Of a DNA stretch of 64,000 bases, positions 23,898 to 37,769 are shown piece after piece (positions within the stretch are counted from its first letter, which is position 1; each line of letters starts with the position of its first letter). The DNA is from Ochotona curzoniae (lineage: Eukaryota; Chordata; Mammalia; Lagomorpha; Ochotonidae). Location of the stretch: assembly GCF_017591425.1 (NCBI RefSeq), contig NW_024465885.1, positions 45,193,001 through 45,257,000 on the forward strand, read 5' to 3'. The translations under genes and the position numbers were made by a program. Under the pieces are notes generated by a model, which saw nothing but the letters and a program-made list of their open reading frames with translations, had not been told where the DNA came from and did no database searches.

Positions 23898-24524
23898 CAT
23901 GATGGAATGGTCAGAAAAAATAAAAGAGGGGGAAATCACCCCCGCAAAATAATGTTATGTGTTGGAAATTTTATCCCTGAGGTTGGAAAGGAAATTTTCT
24001 CCTCCTCCAAGAAAGTAGGGACATTTTCTTTTTCTGTCCAAAGGAAGACTTGAGACGGACATGAGCAACATCGCACAACTGAGAGGCTACGTCGACCCAA
24101 GAGCCCAACAGGAAACACCACCAGACCATGCTCTTTCAGAGTCACCTTAACCGCAGACTTTATACAAGAGGGAGACTAGAGAAAGGAAGGCGTCGGCCCC
24201 AGTGAAGCACACAGAGCGAGGCTGGGAAGCCCTGGCCTTGTCCTGGTGCCCTCATCACCTGTGCTTAGAGATTCTTTCCTGTGTTATGTTTTCTTTCCTT
24301 CCTGTCTTTAGAAGCAAATGTATACATGCCAAAGAAAGATAGTTTATAAAGGAGCCCATCACAACCCAGCACCAGAACTACGATAATCAATAACTAACCA
24401 TGACAGAGTACATTCAACACAGGCTGCCGCACGAGCATGGCTAGCTCTCCCTGACACAGCCCACTAGCTCAACCGTCCTCAGGCCAAGAGCGCAACCCTA
24501 GAACCACCTGCCACCCCACGTGTA

Positions 24525-24690
24525 TAGGTTTTGCAGCAAGAAGGGCCTGAGTTTGAGTTTAAGTTAATCATGGATGACCTGGGACATTTTTAACCTCTGA
24601 GATTTGACTTCTCTGCCTACCAACCATGTGACTGTATTATCTGTGTGAAAACAGAAGAACAATGCTCACCAAAGAATTGATTCATGCCAA
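24525..24690 (+). mobile_element. MIR fragment
   Basis: GGGCCTGAGTTTGAGTTTAAG, GATGACCTGGGACATTTTTAACCTCTGAG and a GTATTATCTGTGTGAAAA segment keep the MIR order (GGGTTCGAATCC, TGACCTTGGGCAAGTTA, CTCATCTGTAAAA). Confidence 0.55.
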
Positions 24691-25390
24691 TACATATCAC
24701 CACTAAACCAGTTAAAGAGTTAAACCTTGTGCTTCAATGTTTGAGGGAACCCATGCAAGAGCAAAGCTGGCTGCTTCATTTATCTGAGTTTGACCATCTT
24801 CTGCATCAGCAAGGATCACCCCATCTCCCCAGAAAGGGGGAAGTTACATCAGATTAAGTGGAGTTCATCATACTTGGTAAATCAGGAATCAAATTCTTAA
24901 AGCTAATTTCTTGGGTGGCCTGAAGTCACCTTTAGATAGAATGTTATGACCCAACAGCTACCAGTATCACTGTGTTCCTAGATGCTGTCCCACGCCATCT
25001 TTTAATAGGGGTAGAAAAGAGCTCTTCGCGTCTACTGCTAGAAGTTAGTGACGCCATCTTGACTTGCATACATACATGTGTAGCCATGACAAAATGGCTT
25101 TCTATTGAGTTTTAAGACCTGGTCAAATAGGAAGTTGAAATTAACCTGAGCCCTTTTATCATGAATACCTCAGCAAATAAACAGTGGTTTAGTGGCATGG
25201 CAACCAGCTCTCGCTTCTCTCTGCACTTTGTTCCAGACACTGAATCTGAATGATTCTTAGGCACATCTGACCCTAAATAAACAGAGGTGCTAGACTCTGG
25301 ACATGATTTCCTACGGAGTAGGACGGGCTGGTAGGACCCTCCCTGGGAAGCTCTAGCTAGCTGTGTCCTCATCTTGCCACAAATTCCGGC

Positions 25391-25412
25391 CTTTTTTTTT
25401 TTTTTTTTTTTT
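25391..25412 (+). repeat. Poly(T) run
   Basis: About 22 T residues. No retroelement body is recognisable to the right, so its origin is unclear. Confidence 0.9.
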
Positions 25413-28030
25413 GAGTCCCAAGTTACTTACACTTTTGGAATACTGAAAAGCAATACACAGGCTGCAGGGCCCACTGTATACCCATCTGACCACTTCAGAG
25501 ACATCTTTCTTAGTACTGCTACTGCTATTCGAAAGGGAGTCATAAACATACACTGTGGGCCTTCCCGAATCCTCTTACATATAATATAGACGCTCTGGGG
25601 CTCAGCCTGGAAAATAACATCTTCCCACATGTCAAGCACAAAATGAAGGGCTTGGCTGAAAGAAACTTTCATATTATCCCTGTTCACTTTCTAATTTCAA
25701 GGAAAAGAGCCCCAGGGCCTACTCAAAACATGACGAATGTAAAACAGCATTTTCCTCTATGAGGGAGAAAGAAAAGCAGACAAAAGAAAAGGAAAAAAGA
25801 AGAAAAGCCATTTTATAGGAAAATATCCCAGGTACTTATTTTTGTTGGAAATGTTCTTCCTGCCATTCTACAAGTGAACCATGGGGTCTCAAATGCATGT
25901 TTTTAGAAAAAAAAAAATAAAGAACCTTAGCAGTGTCGTTCATGCTCTTGGAACAGAGACCTAGCCCCTCGGGTGCTCGAAAAGTGGGTTAGCTTGGCTA
26001 AGAGGTTGCAAGAGTTTTCAAATGAACAAGAAATGGGTGATGGCTGTTGTTAAACCCGATACGCCACTATGCAGCCAGAAGAAACTCCACTTACTGCAGT
26101 GCCTGCTGCCCCCCAGGACAAGAAGGCCCCCAGACCACCCCCCTTCATTTCTGGAAGGGGTGGGAATGGGAGAGGCATACTGACAAGAGGGAAATGAGAT
26201 TCTATGGGGGACCCTTCCAACTTGCCCGCCTGTTGCTGAACTTTGTACGATCTTCAACAATGCCTGATGTTTCTGTTGTACTCTCAGACGAAAAGGGTGA
26301 AGCCCTTTATCAATCAGGCAGTATAAAGCAAGTCAGGCAGGGAGAGAAGAGGGGAGCAGTAATCTCCCCTTTGGTTTTACACCTATAGTCCTGTGGCTGG
26401 TGTGAGCACAAACGACCCCAAGCTCTAGATGAAGGAATCTCTTTGAGAGTTTCATTCCCTTTTGTAAAAAGAGACTTGCACTCCCAAGTCCATCACACTT
26501 GATGCTTTGTCAAGATTCAAACTGTCAAAATTTCTCGCTTTGGAGACCTGATCCATCTCTAGATGGGAAGTATCGCGCAACAGCCAACAGCATCACTCTG
26601 TCCTTAGAGCTGAACCCAGTCCATTGCTAAGATCCTATCCCAAAGCCCATCGTTTTCAGTGAACCATTTAACCCAACTCAACACGCACACGTGCATCCTG
26701 AAAGTTTTAGAAATAAAAAGTGCATATCTGAATAATTGTTAATGATCATTAAGCACCGAGAAATTGATTGCATGGGACGTCTTCTCAGATAGACCTGGGA
26801 CTGTAAATGAGAGGTAGCCCCCTCAACAGCTGGGTGCACAGCACAGTATCCCACCGGAAGACTGCTACAGGGCTTTTCCACACTAACCAGAGAGCCTCCC
26901 CAAGAAAAGTCATGGCCAGAGCTGGTGGCGGAGGCTGCGGATGAGGCTCTGTGAGGGCTGACCCCACATGAAAGCTGTTGACCCCGAGGTGTCACCCCAC
27001 AATACCACTCATGGCCAGAGAGGGCCTGAAGAGACTCCTTCCTGCAGTCCCAGAGGGGCAAGGAGGCACCATATCCCCGTTGCTGGCTGCCTGCCCCTTT
27101 CTGAAGATGTGTTATCTCTGCATTTGAGCTGAATAAGCCTCCTCCTTTGAGAAAGGGCTTTCACAGTGGCCATATCCTATACAGCTGTGTCCTGCAAGGC
27201 ACCCAAAGCATGACTGTATTCTGGATATTTGAGATGGTATCACAGAGCAAACAGTCACTGACGTCAGTAGTCCTACAAGGTAAATGCATTGTGGGTATTA
27301 TCTAATTTGGCACAGTGGGTCTTATGCAACCATTGCATCTTACAAAGTTCTTGCAATTGCCAGCTAGCCCAGTTGGATGAGCGACCCTGCATTCTCAATT
27401 GATTTTCAAATAATATCTTAGGTGTGATGGCATCCATAGATTCCATAGCTAAGAAATGAGCTTATTCAAGCAAACTCTGAACAAAACGCACAATATATAC
27501 ATACAGCTCGTCCTCCATGCCCACGATTCAACCAACCATGGAAAGGGAATATTTTGGGGAAAAAAATTGCATTCTAACTGAGTATGTATAAAATAGTTTT
27601 CTTGTCATAATCAGCTAAACAGCTCAGGACAACAATTTACATGCATTTACACTAAGAGAAGTCATCTAGAGATGATTGAACACACACAGGAATATGTGGA
27701 TGGCTTACAATAAAGAAGTATCCTGCTACTTTACAGAGAGATTTAAACATCTTCATATGTAGAATTTGATGTGTGTGTTATGGGATTGTGGGATGGGGGT
27801 GCTGCAGCTCATGCCCCACAGATATCCAGGGTCACATGCATTACCCATTCAGCCATGCACCACCCCCACTTCCTGTCCCAGAGCTTTGCTTCTCCACCCA
27901 GGGATCTTGTTACCAGGCAGGGCTAGCTCAGTAGGCGCTTGCCCAGGACCTGCCACTCTGCATTCCTGACAAGTTCTCTGGGAGAAGGGGAGTGTTGCTG
28001 GTTCAGAGACCTTGGCTTGGAGAGAAATCA

Positions 28031-28474
<444 letters not shown>

Positions 28475-29299
28475 TCACCCACAACAAGGACTTGGAAAAG
28501 ATTTGCCCACTGGGCTGGCTGCTGATAGAAAAATGTAGGACCTCCTGTTCCCGTAGTGGACTGGGGCCTCATTTATCACAGCAGCTGCGGGGTGGGAACC
28601 CAGCACCCACCCCAATCCCCTGAAGGTACCTCCAAGGGTCTGGGGCTTGGTGGTGATGGTGGGAAGGAAAGAAAAAAGGTGCATTAGTTGCTGGCATTTG
28701 GCCACACGCTGTGGGCTGAGCTAGGGCAGCCAGGAGAGGTGCTCTCCAGTGGCAAAGAACGGCTCCTCCTTACTGCAAAACCCAACCACCCGCAGGTCTG
28801 AGAGGCAATGTAGTGGGCCCTGGAGCTTAGCAACACACCCCTTCCTTCAGGAAACAGGGCGTGGTTGCAACCCCAGTCTCCCCAGGGAGGCCAGGCTTCC
28901 GGCTCCTTTGTGCACACAGGGTGCAGGCTGCTCAGGAGCACTCCCTCTTCTCCGAAACCCACTCCCCAGGTGCGCCCCTCAGAGGGAGAAGGCAGGAAGG
29001 TGCAGCCTGGGCCCAGGCCAACATTCTCAGGAAACCAGGCACCATGGAACCCTGAGGGGGCCTCCTATGATTCAGTGAGCATTTCCCAGGGAGCTTGAGA
29101 ACCTAGGAACACTCAGTGTCTTTAGAGAGGGCACCTGTGCTCCCCCTGGTACTTGTCAACGTTATTGTCACCAGCAAGCAGCCGCCAAAGGTCACTCATA
29201 AGGGACAGAGTCTACTTTTCTCTCTTAATTGCCCATGAAAAGATCTTCAAACCCGTGGTGGAGCTGTGGACACAGCAGAACTAGGAGTGTCTCTCCTTC

Positions 29300-29863
29300 T
29301 TGCAAGATGGCTTCTCTCACTCCTTCAGCCACCAGGCTTGTTTGAATAAACGGTCCTTGACCAATCTCACAAACCCTGGAACCTCCAAATATAAACTTGG
29401 AGAAGTTACTGGCTTGAGGTCTCTAGCAGATACTCTTGGACTCATCCTGGTCCAAGCCGAAACTAGAAACAAGACCTCTGACTCCTTCCGCTTGCCCAGG
29501 GTCACTCAGCTCTCGGTGGCCACAGTTTTACAATTAAATTGTACTGCTTCTGCTATGATTCCACATCTCCGTGGCCTGCCCTTTCTTCCTGCCATGGGGC
29601 CCCTTGGCACAGTTCACACCGTCTCAGATTCCAAACCAGAAAAAAGGGCCTACTATATTGCAGTGATTTTATCATTAGCAATACCTGTTTGGCTCCAAAA
29701 TGAGGAAAAACATGCAAGCCTAATATTTGTGCAGTTCAAAAGCAACACGCCTACTTTTCACGCGTCACCCAGGCAAATCTGGACTCTGATTCAGCTTTCC
29801 AGCCTACAACACTCAACTCAAAACGCAAACCCCCTGACTGACACAGGCTCAGCTCACATGTGA
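29300..29863 (+). other. 187-codon open frame, probably not a gene
   Basis: This plus-strand frame lies antisense to RUNX1 in intron 5. The translation shows no domain, motif or family resemblance and composition is ordinary. No splice signals or promoter can be tied to it. Its length is near what chance allows in 64 kb of six-frame sequence. Listed only because it is among the longest frames. Confidence 0.1.
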
Positions 29864-30104
29864 GAGGCCTCTTAGAGGCAACTTGGTGGGCAAGAGGGGA
29901 CAAATCCCTGAATATCTTCTCATCCCCTCGGAAGTAAAAAAAAAATTATTTTTTGTAGAACATTCTATTTTGGTCAATCACAGTGTAACTCAGTGTCCCT
30001 GGAAGAAACTTTCCTGGACCCTTCCCTCCTCTTATCTTTGCGACAAGATTCTTGACTTCCAGATTATCAAACTGAAAAATCTGCAGTTTCCTTGCAGAAA
30101 AACA

Positions 30105-30132
30105 TCACACACACACACACACACACACACAC
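30105..30132 (+). repeat. (AC)n microsatellite
   Basis: About 14 AC units in intron 5. Confidence 0.93.
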
Positions 30133-30302
30133 CTGAAACACAACAGTTCAGCTTTGAAGTCCCTGCCACAGCTGGTGCTTCTTACAAGGACTGAAGGGAC
30201 AAATGGCAGGAAGCACGATTCTGAGCACTCTGTCACATTTGAAAGAATGCGATGGGCAAAAGGCTTCCCACACTGCTGTCCTCATTTCAAAACTGCACAT
30301 TC

Positions 30303-30628
30303 GGACCTAGCACTGTGGCCTAGCAGCGAAAGTCGTCCCCTAGTATGCCCTGGGATCCCATAAGGGCACTGGTTTGTACCCTGGCAGCCCCACTTCCCAC
30401 CCAGCTCCCTGCATGTGGCCTGGGAAAGCAGTCAAGCACAGCCCAAATCCTTGAGACCCTGAACTTGCATGGGAGACCCTGAAGAGGCTCTGGGCTCCTG
30501 GCTTTGAATCAGCGCAGCTCCAGCCATTGCGGCTGCTTTGGAAGTGAATTAGCAGACAGAAGTGTTTCCTCTCTGTATATCTGACTTTCCAACTAAAAAT
30601 AAAATAAATCTAAAAAAAACAAAAAAAC
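30303..30628 (+). mobile_element. CSINE, fairly young
   Basis: Near full length: GGACCTAGCACTGTGGCCTAG head, GGGATCCCATAAGGGCAC, CACCCAGCTCCCTGCATGTGGCC, GGAAGTGAATTAGCAGAC, CTCTGTATATCTGAC and an AAATAAAATAAATC-poly(A) tail. It is close to the 11489 copy. Confidence 0.92.
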
Positions 30629-31904
30629 CCTGCACATTCCTGAGACACTCAGGGTATTTTTGAAGAACACTAGGTTAAGCTCAGCCTGTGACCCAGAGGA
30701 ATGATGCGAGCGAGACTATTCTGAGTATGTGTTGTTGACCATGGTGAATCCTTTGGGCCAGCTTTTAAATCCACATTTGGCCGGCACTGCTGGCGACACA
30801 TGCCACAGAGAAACCAAATCAGGTAAACCATTAGCGTGGCCAGATACAAGATGATATATATTTTTTTATTAGCCTCTCCCACCTCCCCCATTACCCTGTG
30901 CTTAAGAAGGCGGGGGGGAGGGGCGGTTAACATGTGAGCAGTTTCTGTACCAGCTAACACCTGCCAAAGCATAGTCATTTACAAGGATTAACTGATGACT
31001 GTCTGCTTTAGCAGGAATGTTCAGGCATAACTCTCAGAGAAAACAAGTCTACACTCTAAGCTATTTCCTAAGCCTGGAGACTCAGGGGGCTGAGTGCAAT
31101 GCCTAAGGATTGGGGGAGAGTTCATTCCACACCCCCCACGTACCTTCCTGGGAATCAAGAAGAGAGTGACTGGGTTGCCCTTGGTGGGAACTTGACCCCA
31201 TCCTCACAACAGGGCTTGGGGTGGAGGGAGGCAGCAGATGAGACTGTTACCATGTTCAAGGTGTGGCTCAGATGCACTTGTAAGCCAGGTCCAAGAAGTA
31301 CCTAATTCTTCTTTTCTAAAACCATCGGACTTCAAGTGCCAAAGAGCAACATTTTGCATGAAATATAGGAGCTTCCGATACAAACTTCCAAGTTTCAGAA
31401 AATGAATACTTTATGTCTTCAATTTCCTGTATCTGAGTGCAATTAAAATGTCAATTTGCCCCCGCCTCCGGATTTTTAGTGGAGGTGTGTGGAAATTGTT
31501 CACTATCAAATTCTCTCGTTGAGTGCTAGGTTTCAGAGGGCCACAGGAAACTCAATCCTGGACTCAACCTTCTGGTAGAACAACCACGTAGCAATGAACA
31601 CAGGCCTGCTGGCAGCCTGGCATTTCGAGTATGCTAGAAATCAATTGTGAATGTTTCCAGTTTTAGCAGTGCTAAAAATAGGGGCCACCTTAAGATTTCA
31701 GTGTACTCAATCTTAAGCAGACTTGAACAGGATCCTAAATTCTTCCATTACCATTTGCACATTTTCAAGAAAAAGTACTTGACTGAAATCTTATTACCTA
31801 TGCAGAGTCTCAAAAAGCCAAAAAATTTTAAAAATACAGTATTTTGTGCTGGATAACGGAACCACTTTTCAATTTTTTTTTTCTTATAAAAACTATACTG
31901 AGCA

Positions 31905-32230
31905 GAGGCTGGCATTGTGTTACAATGGGTTGGGCCATGGTTTGGAATGCTAGCGTCGCATATCTGAGTGCTGGTTTGAGTCCTCACTTTGCTCCTTCCA
32001 ATGCAGTTTCCTGCCGATGCAACTGGGACGCCGGTGCATCATGGCCCAAGTATCTGAACCCTTGCTACTTACATAAGGAGATTTAGATAGAATTCCTGGT
32101 TCCTTGGTTTTGGTATGGCTCAGATCTGGCTATTGCAGAAATACATGGAAATGAATCAGCAGGTAGGAGATTTCTCTCTCTCTTTCTCTCTCTCTTGCCC
32201 TGTCTTTCAAAGTAAATAAATAAACCTTAA
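31905..32230 (+). mobile_element. CSINE, diverged
   Basis: The head GAGGCTGGCATTGTGTTACAATGGGTT, GTGCTGGTTTGAGTCC, GATGCAACTGGGACGCC, GGAAATGAATCAGCAGG, a (TC)n stretch at about 32172-32194 and an AAGTAAATAAATAAACC tail. Confidence 0.86.
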
Positions 32231-33269
32231 AGTAATTACACTGAACAGTCATATATATCTCATTGATAAATGAACTGTCTTTTTCAAAATGTCACTGTGA
32301 TGTGTAAGCAACTGAAATTTTTGATTTTTTTTTTAATCAAAGAAAACAGATTACGGCTCCATTGCCACATTTTCTTGGAAGAGTTTGACAAGAGAGACTT
32401 GGGAAATTTCTGGCAGTCAACAACATGTTAGTCCACATTTCCAATACGGGATGAGGAGTTGTCCTGAGGGATTATCAGCAGAAAAATTAGGAAGATGCAA
32501 ACTCCCAGCACTGGCATGGTGAGTTCAGAAAAATGTGCACAAAGCAGTAACACCAAAAAGGTACACATTTCTGTGTGCATGTATGGAAAGTTGTGATTCT
32601 TCTCAAAGAATATATGGATTTTATGTGTTCCCTTTGCAAAAGGATATCTGTATTTCCAAAGGCTTTTGACACCCAATCTGCTAACTCACTACAAGGATCC
32701 TAACATGAGAATACATAAAAACATACAGAATTTTCTATGAAGATGGCTATAACCCGAAAGTTGATGTGTGCAGAGAACACCTCATGTTCCCAGTATTGAA
32801 GGCTAACTGGTTGTTTTCACGGTCAGCAGGGTTTTGTAGCAGTCATAGTAAACACAAATACAAATGTTCTTTGAAAGTGCTTGCAGGAGATGAAAAATAC
32901 ATGACTAATTGCAAATCTAACCAGTTGTCAGTCAAATTAATGTTGAGAAATACTGCCCAATATTATATCATTTAGATATCACTTTTATAATATATAACAT
33001 CTATGACACAGATATGCAATATAGTATATACTATAATATATATTACATATGCATGTTTACATATCATCCAATATTATGTTGGTAGCTTCATGCCCCCTCC
33101 CCTCATTTCTTCTCATGTTATTAAGCACGGAGTTGGGGTACCTGAGAACTGGGGGGTAGGAGGTGAGGTTCAGAGAGTCTGTGTCACCCAGTTTCACACA
33201 GCCATTTAGAGAGGTTTAGGTCTGAAAAGATCTTTGCTCCTTCAAATCCTCCTGCCACATTCACACTGG

Positions 33270-33297
33270 ACACACACACACACACACACACACACAC
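33270..33297 (+). repeat. (AC)n microsatellite
   Basis: A perfect run of about 14 AC units. Confidence 0.95.
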
Positions 33298-33743
33298 GAC
33301 CAGCAAGCACAAGTTTCTGGGACCCAAAGAAGACAGAGAGGAGAAGCACACACACCGCACATTTCCACCACAAGGGCACTGGAGTGCTTCAACCCCTGCA
33401 CACTCCTGCTCCTGGCATGTACTGGGAGTCTTTCAGAGCCAGAACTAAACGGTGATCCCCAACAGGGAGCCTGGGCATGTGCTGGAGTTAGCTGGATTGG
33501 CAAGGTGGAGGTCCAAGCACTCTGGGAGTGTATGAGAAAGGGAGGCGCCTCTACAACAGGCACAGGAGCATCTGCAGTATGGCATGTCTGACCTGCAGAG
33601 TGCAGGGAGAGAAGACACCCACCACAGCTGGTTCCCAGGAACTGTACAGGAGCTCCCACGTCCTAAGAACGCCCACCATGAATACCAAAATCCACAGATG
33701 CTCAAGTTCCTTCTACAAAAGGAGGCAGTATTTGCATAGAGGA

Positions 33744-33937
33744 GTTTTTCAAAAAGTTTGTGGAAAAAAATATTAAAAGATAAACTTGCTTGGAGGCCAT
33801 GCAGCTTTTTTTTTAATAGTACACATTTTCCACCAGCTTTTTTGGTGCTCCTTTATATGCACTGATTTTAAAATGTTTTCCCCTCAAAATGAATGTACTT
33901 TGAACATCCATTTTCCCATGAAATTTTTGAAATACAA
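33744..33937. mobile_element. Second copy of the short AT-rich inverted-repeat element
   Basis: TTTTTCAAAAAGTTTGTGG at the left, GATAAACTTGCTTGG inside, and CATTTTCCACCAGCTTTTTTGG plus a further half unit ending CCCATGAAATTTTTGAAAT on the right. The order and end motifs match the element at 21431-21637, again as one unit plus a related half unit. Confidence 0.6.
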
Positions 33938-34559
33938 TAATAATTATCCACACACATTCTGTTGATACTCTAAATCATCTCTAGGCTACACAGAATATCT
34001 GAGAACACACAAGGCTATGAAAACAGTTGTTGTATTGCGTAGTGGAATAGTAACAAGAAAAAAAGCTCACATAGCCACCACTGTTGCACATTTTGGATAC
34101 GCAGTTGAGTGAATCCACCAATTTGGAAGCAAGGAGACAACAAGGAGCAATCGTCTACCAAGCTGTGTTTAGACTAGGTATCCATGACACTAAGAGATGC
34201 CCTGTTTCAGCAGTAACTATTTGGTGGTCTTTCCTTCCCTTTTTAACTTGTTGATTCATATAAAGCAGGTGAAAATGCCTAAATTCTACCGTTATGATGG
34301 TGACAACCAGTTAGCTCATCCTATCGAAGTGACTGTCACCCCAGTAGGGTTGAACGATACGTAGAGCCCCATTTTCAAATAGAAAGGAACTTCTGCTCTT
34401 CATGTAAGGGCGAACTTTGGCGAACGGCAGGAAGGGGTTCCCTGAGTCACTGAGACCTCCACATGCCCACAGGATCAGGGATTCTCGCACGTTCTCTAAT
34501 CCTCTGTAAAGAAAAACACCTGGCACGAGGGTGCTATGACTACCAGGTAGGGCATTAAC

Positions 34560-34700
34560 AATTCTTGATTCGAAATCTGCTTTTCCATCACACTCTGCTG
34601 TGGACAAGAGCAAGTCTCTTCATCGCTCAGCCTCCTTATCTGGAAGCCAGGAATTAAAGGACTAAGGCGGATTACTCCAAGGGGCTCTAAAAGCATCCAT
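34560..34700 (+). mobile_element. MIR fragment
   Basis: GATTCGAAATCTGC, then CACACTCTGCTGTGGACAAGAGCAAGTCTCTTC, then CAGCCTCCTTATCTGGAAG follows the MIR core order. Confidence 0.6.
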
Positions 34701-36442
34701 CGCAATTAGATCTGTGGTGATTATCTCCTCAGCCAGTGCTGGTTGGATGACTCTAAGCAAGGCTTTTACTTAAACAACTTTGTGTGATATTATGATTTCC
34801 CAACTTTGCCTTTTGTCTTTTTTTCTCTTTCCCAGGCTGTTGGGAGTCATGCTGGTCTTCAGAGCTCTAGCTGATCTCCAAAAGGGATCTGATTGCATGT
34901 GGCCAGCCCCACCTTTCTAAGGTGCTGGTGGCTGGCGCCTTCCCTCAAAGCATCCTAAGAATTCACGCTCTCCCTCCTGCTGCTGTCATCAGTGTCCTTC
35001 GGGGCAGACCCACTGTAATACACCTGGACGGCAATTTCCATCAACCCCCTTTTCTCTTCTCTCAAACCTTCACGCAGTTCTGTTTCTGCCTCTTTCCCAA
35101 GGCTAAGTCCAGGAGAGATGGGAACTCAACATTCACCTTAAAATCTGCAAGGTTGTTATCGGGGGCTAGAGTTGGAAGGAAAGCAACCCACTCTACTGAA
35201 CCTTAGTCCAGGCCCCCACCTCCCAGCTTCTTGGATGGGTAAGAATGATGACACGTTGGGGCCTCACTGGCTAACACTTCCCATCTGCTACACGTAGAAG
35301 ATGGGTTGGTGAATTAACACTCATCACCTCCCCCACTCTTCCCCACACACTTCCAGAGCAGGGCTTCAGTTCTCCTTGCTGGGGCCTCTCCTACCTCCTA
35401 GAGGTGGATAAAAACCACACCAAACACACAGAAAATCCTACGAGGATGTCAGCTCTTCTTAGGCCCCATGAGCATTTTCTACTTCCTTGGGGGGAATCCT
35501 AGCGATTCCGGCAGGGACATCCAGGCCTTCGGCTGAGAAGAACTTTGGTTCTCTTCTGTTCTCTTGCAGGGGGCAACAGGCAAGCGAGTGTCCACTGAGC
35601 CTCCAGTGGACTGAGTCAGCCTGATCGAGAAGGTCAGCTGGGTTCTCAAGTGCAGAGCGCACACTGTGGAGGCCAGGCTGGCATCCTGCTCCATTTCTTG
35701 AGGCGGACAGCTCTTACTCGAAACTTTCCATAGTGCTCTAGCCATGGAGCCACCTTGCCCTGGCTCCTGCAGCACGGCCCCGGGGGTCTTTCCTCGTTCC
35801 CCCATACCTGATACCTGAGGCCCTGCCTCATGCCCTCCCCCTCTCCATCCTGAAGTATTTACTCAAACGTTCTAAAAGAATGCCTGAACACTCCAAGATG
35901 CAAACTCTCCTGCATCCAACTGATCAAACCTCAGCCCTTGTATTTTGTTTTTATCTGCATCGCTCAGTTACACTCCAGTGGTTTGTGTATGCCTGCCGTG
36001 CTGGAAGGCTCACCACAACAGGGGAGGGTCTCTTCTCACGCCTGTGAAAACCTCTAGCAAGTGGTAGGCTCACTAAACGCTGATGCAATGACCAACTGAC
36101 CTAATGAGTCCTTCACACCTGGAGCCACCCAGCCTTCTTCCACGAGAAGGTAACCACTCACTGGGTCAGAGAATGCTGGGATTCAAGTCAGCTGAAACCT
36201 GACTACAGAAAAAACTGCTGCGTGCCGAGAGACACTACAAGCGAGCACATGAAGTTTCATGGAGAGCTGTCTCATTAGACGTTACATCAGTCAGCAAAAC
36301 TTATCTTCTCCTTTTTCCTTTCATCACACTAAAAACTATGGAAGAATCCATAAAGGATCCTGGTGCTAAGTTGAGTATAGCACCCTGACGGAAGCAAAGA
36401 ACAGCAGTGGTTTCTCTTGTCTTTTTGCAAGGACTACATTCA

Positions 36443-37092
36443 AACATACACATTACACACACATATACATATATGCAACACACATATACACATCATATAG
36501 TTAGACAAATGGCATACATGCACCACAAACACACCAAGGATGCACACATTATACACACACACACACCACATACATATCATGTCCATACACACACGGTGCA
36601 CACACACCAAATGCACAGCATACATATACATCTTGTACTTCTATGCACAGCAAGCATGCCCACACACATCCATACTCACATAGTAAACATGTACCATACG
36701 CATACCATATAAATATGCACATGGCATATACACTGTACACACACCATACACATGCATACATTTCATTTACCTGCACACGTAACATATACAGAACACACAT
36801 TGCATACATGTTATACATACCATACTTATACACTGTAATCCATACATGCGGCATATATTCAAATACCACACAACACATATATACATATATCACTTACACA
36901 CTACCCACATATATCACTTACATATAAAAGCTGCACATATGCAACACACACTACACATATATGTCACACACAACAAACATGCACATACATGCAAGACATG
37001 CACATACATACAAATCACACACACACTGATTCTGCCTTAACAACTCACACAGACACACACACACAGATAGCCAAATGCACACACAAACAGAA
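36443..37092 (+). repeat. 650-bp CA/TA-rich alternating purine-pyrimidine block
   Basis: Nearly the whole stretch is built from ACAC, ATAC, CATA and TACA units without a fixed period, unlike the perfect AC runs elsewhere. The strand is strongly A/C biased and gives His/Thr/Tyr-rich frames that are artefacts of the repeat. It looks like an old, heavily mutated CA/TA microsatellite. Confidence 0.9.
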
Positions 37093-37769
37093 GCAGCAGC
37101 ACACAGTCACCCTCAAGAGACTCACAGGAACCCAGATTTGTTCTCTGACACAGTGCCTGCTTCAGGCAGACTGGGGGCAAGGGGCTGAGAAAGGGAACGA
37201 TTTGGTGGCAGGATGGGGGCATGGCAGAAAGGTGAATATTCATTCCTGAAATACACCTGCAGCCTTTGAACAACTTTGGCATTCACGTGTGGACCAAGGC
37301 TAGCCTTGCCAGGCCTGCGGGAAAGCAAAAACCACTCCACCTGTGACGGCTGGCATAACTACCAAGGACACACTGCATGAGTCTGGACAGGAACCAGGTA
37401 GACTGCGGGCCCACGCAGCACTGGATGATGCCTCAGCCGATGCTGAATGGATGAGTGAATACATACACGGCCCCTCTCCTGGGACAGACTCATCCCAGGA
37501 TGCTAGCCCAGGTGTATGCTGGACACTCACACCCCTTCATACTTCTTTAAGGACCCAGGAAATTCCCTGCTGTTTCTATAAAATTGTGCCTGTTGGGTCC
37601 CAGGGGCAGCCTCCAAGGGTGAGCCCGGTCTGGTGTCATCAAAGTCAAGGCTTGTGGGAAGAGGCGGCCACCACAAAACCCTTGAACGGTGGCTGGAGCT
37701 GAACTGGCTCTGAGCATTTGCTGGTAAGAAAACCACAGAGGAACACTTCTTTGAGCTCCACCTTGCACC

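Noticed and set aside
36407..37040. His/Thr/Tyr-rich open frames on both strands
   Set aside because: They are translations of the CA/TA repeat.
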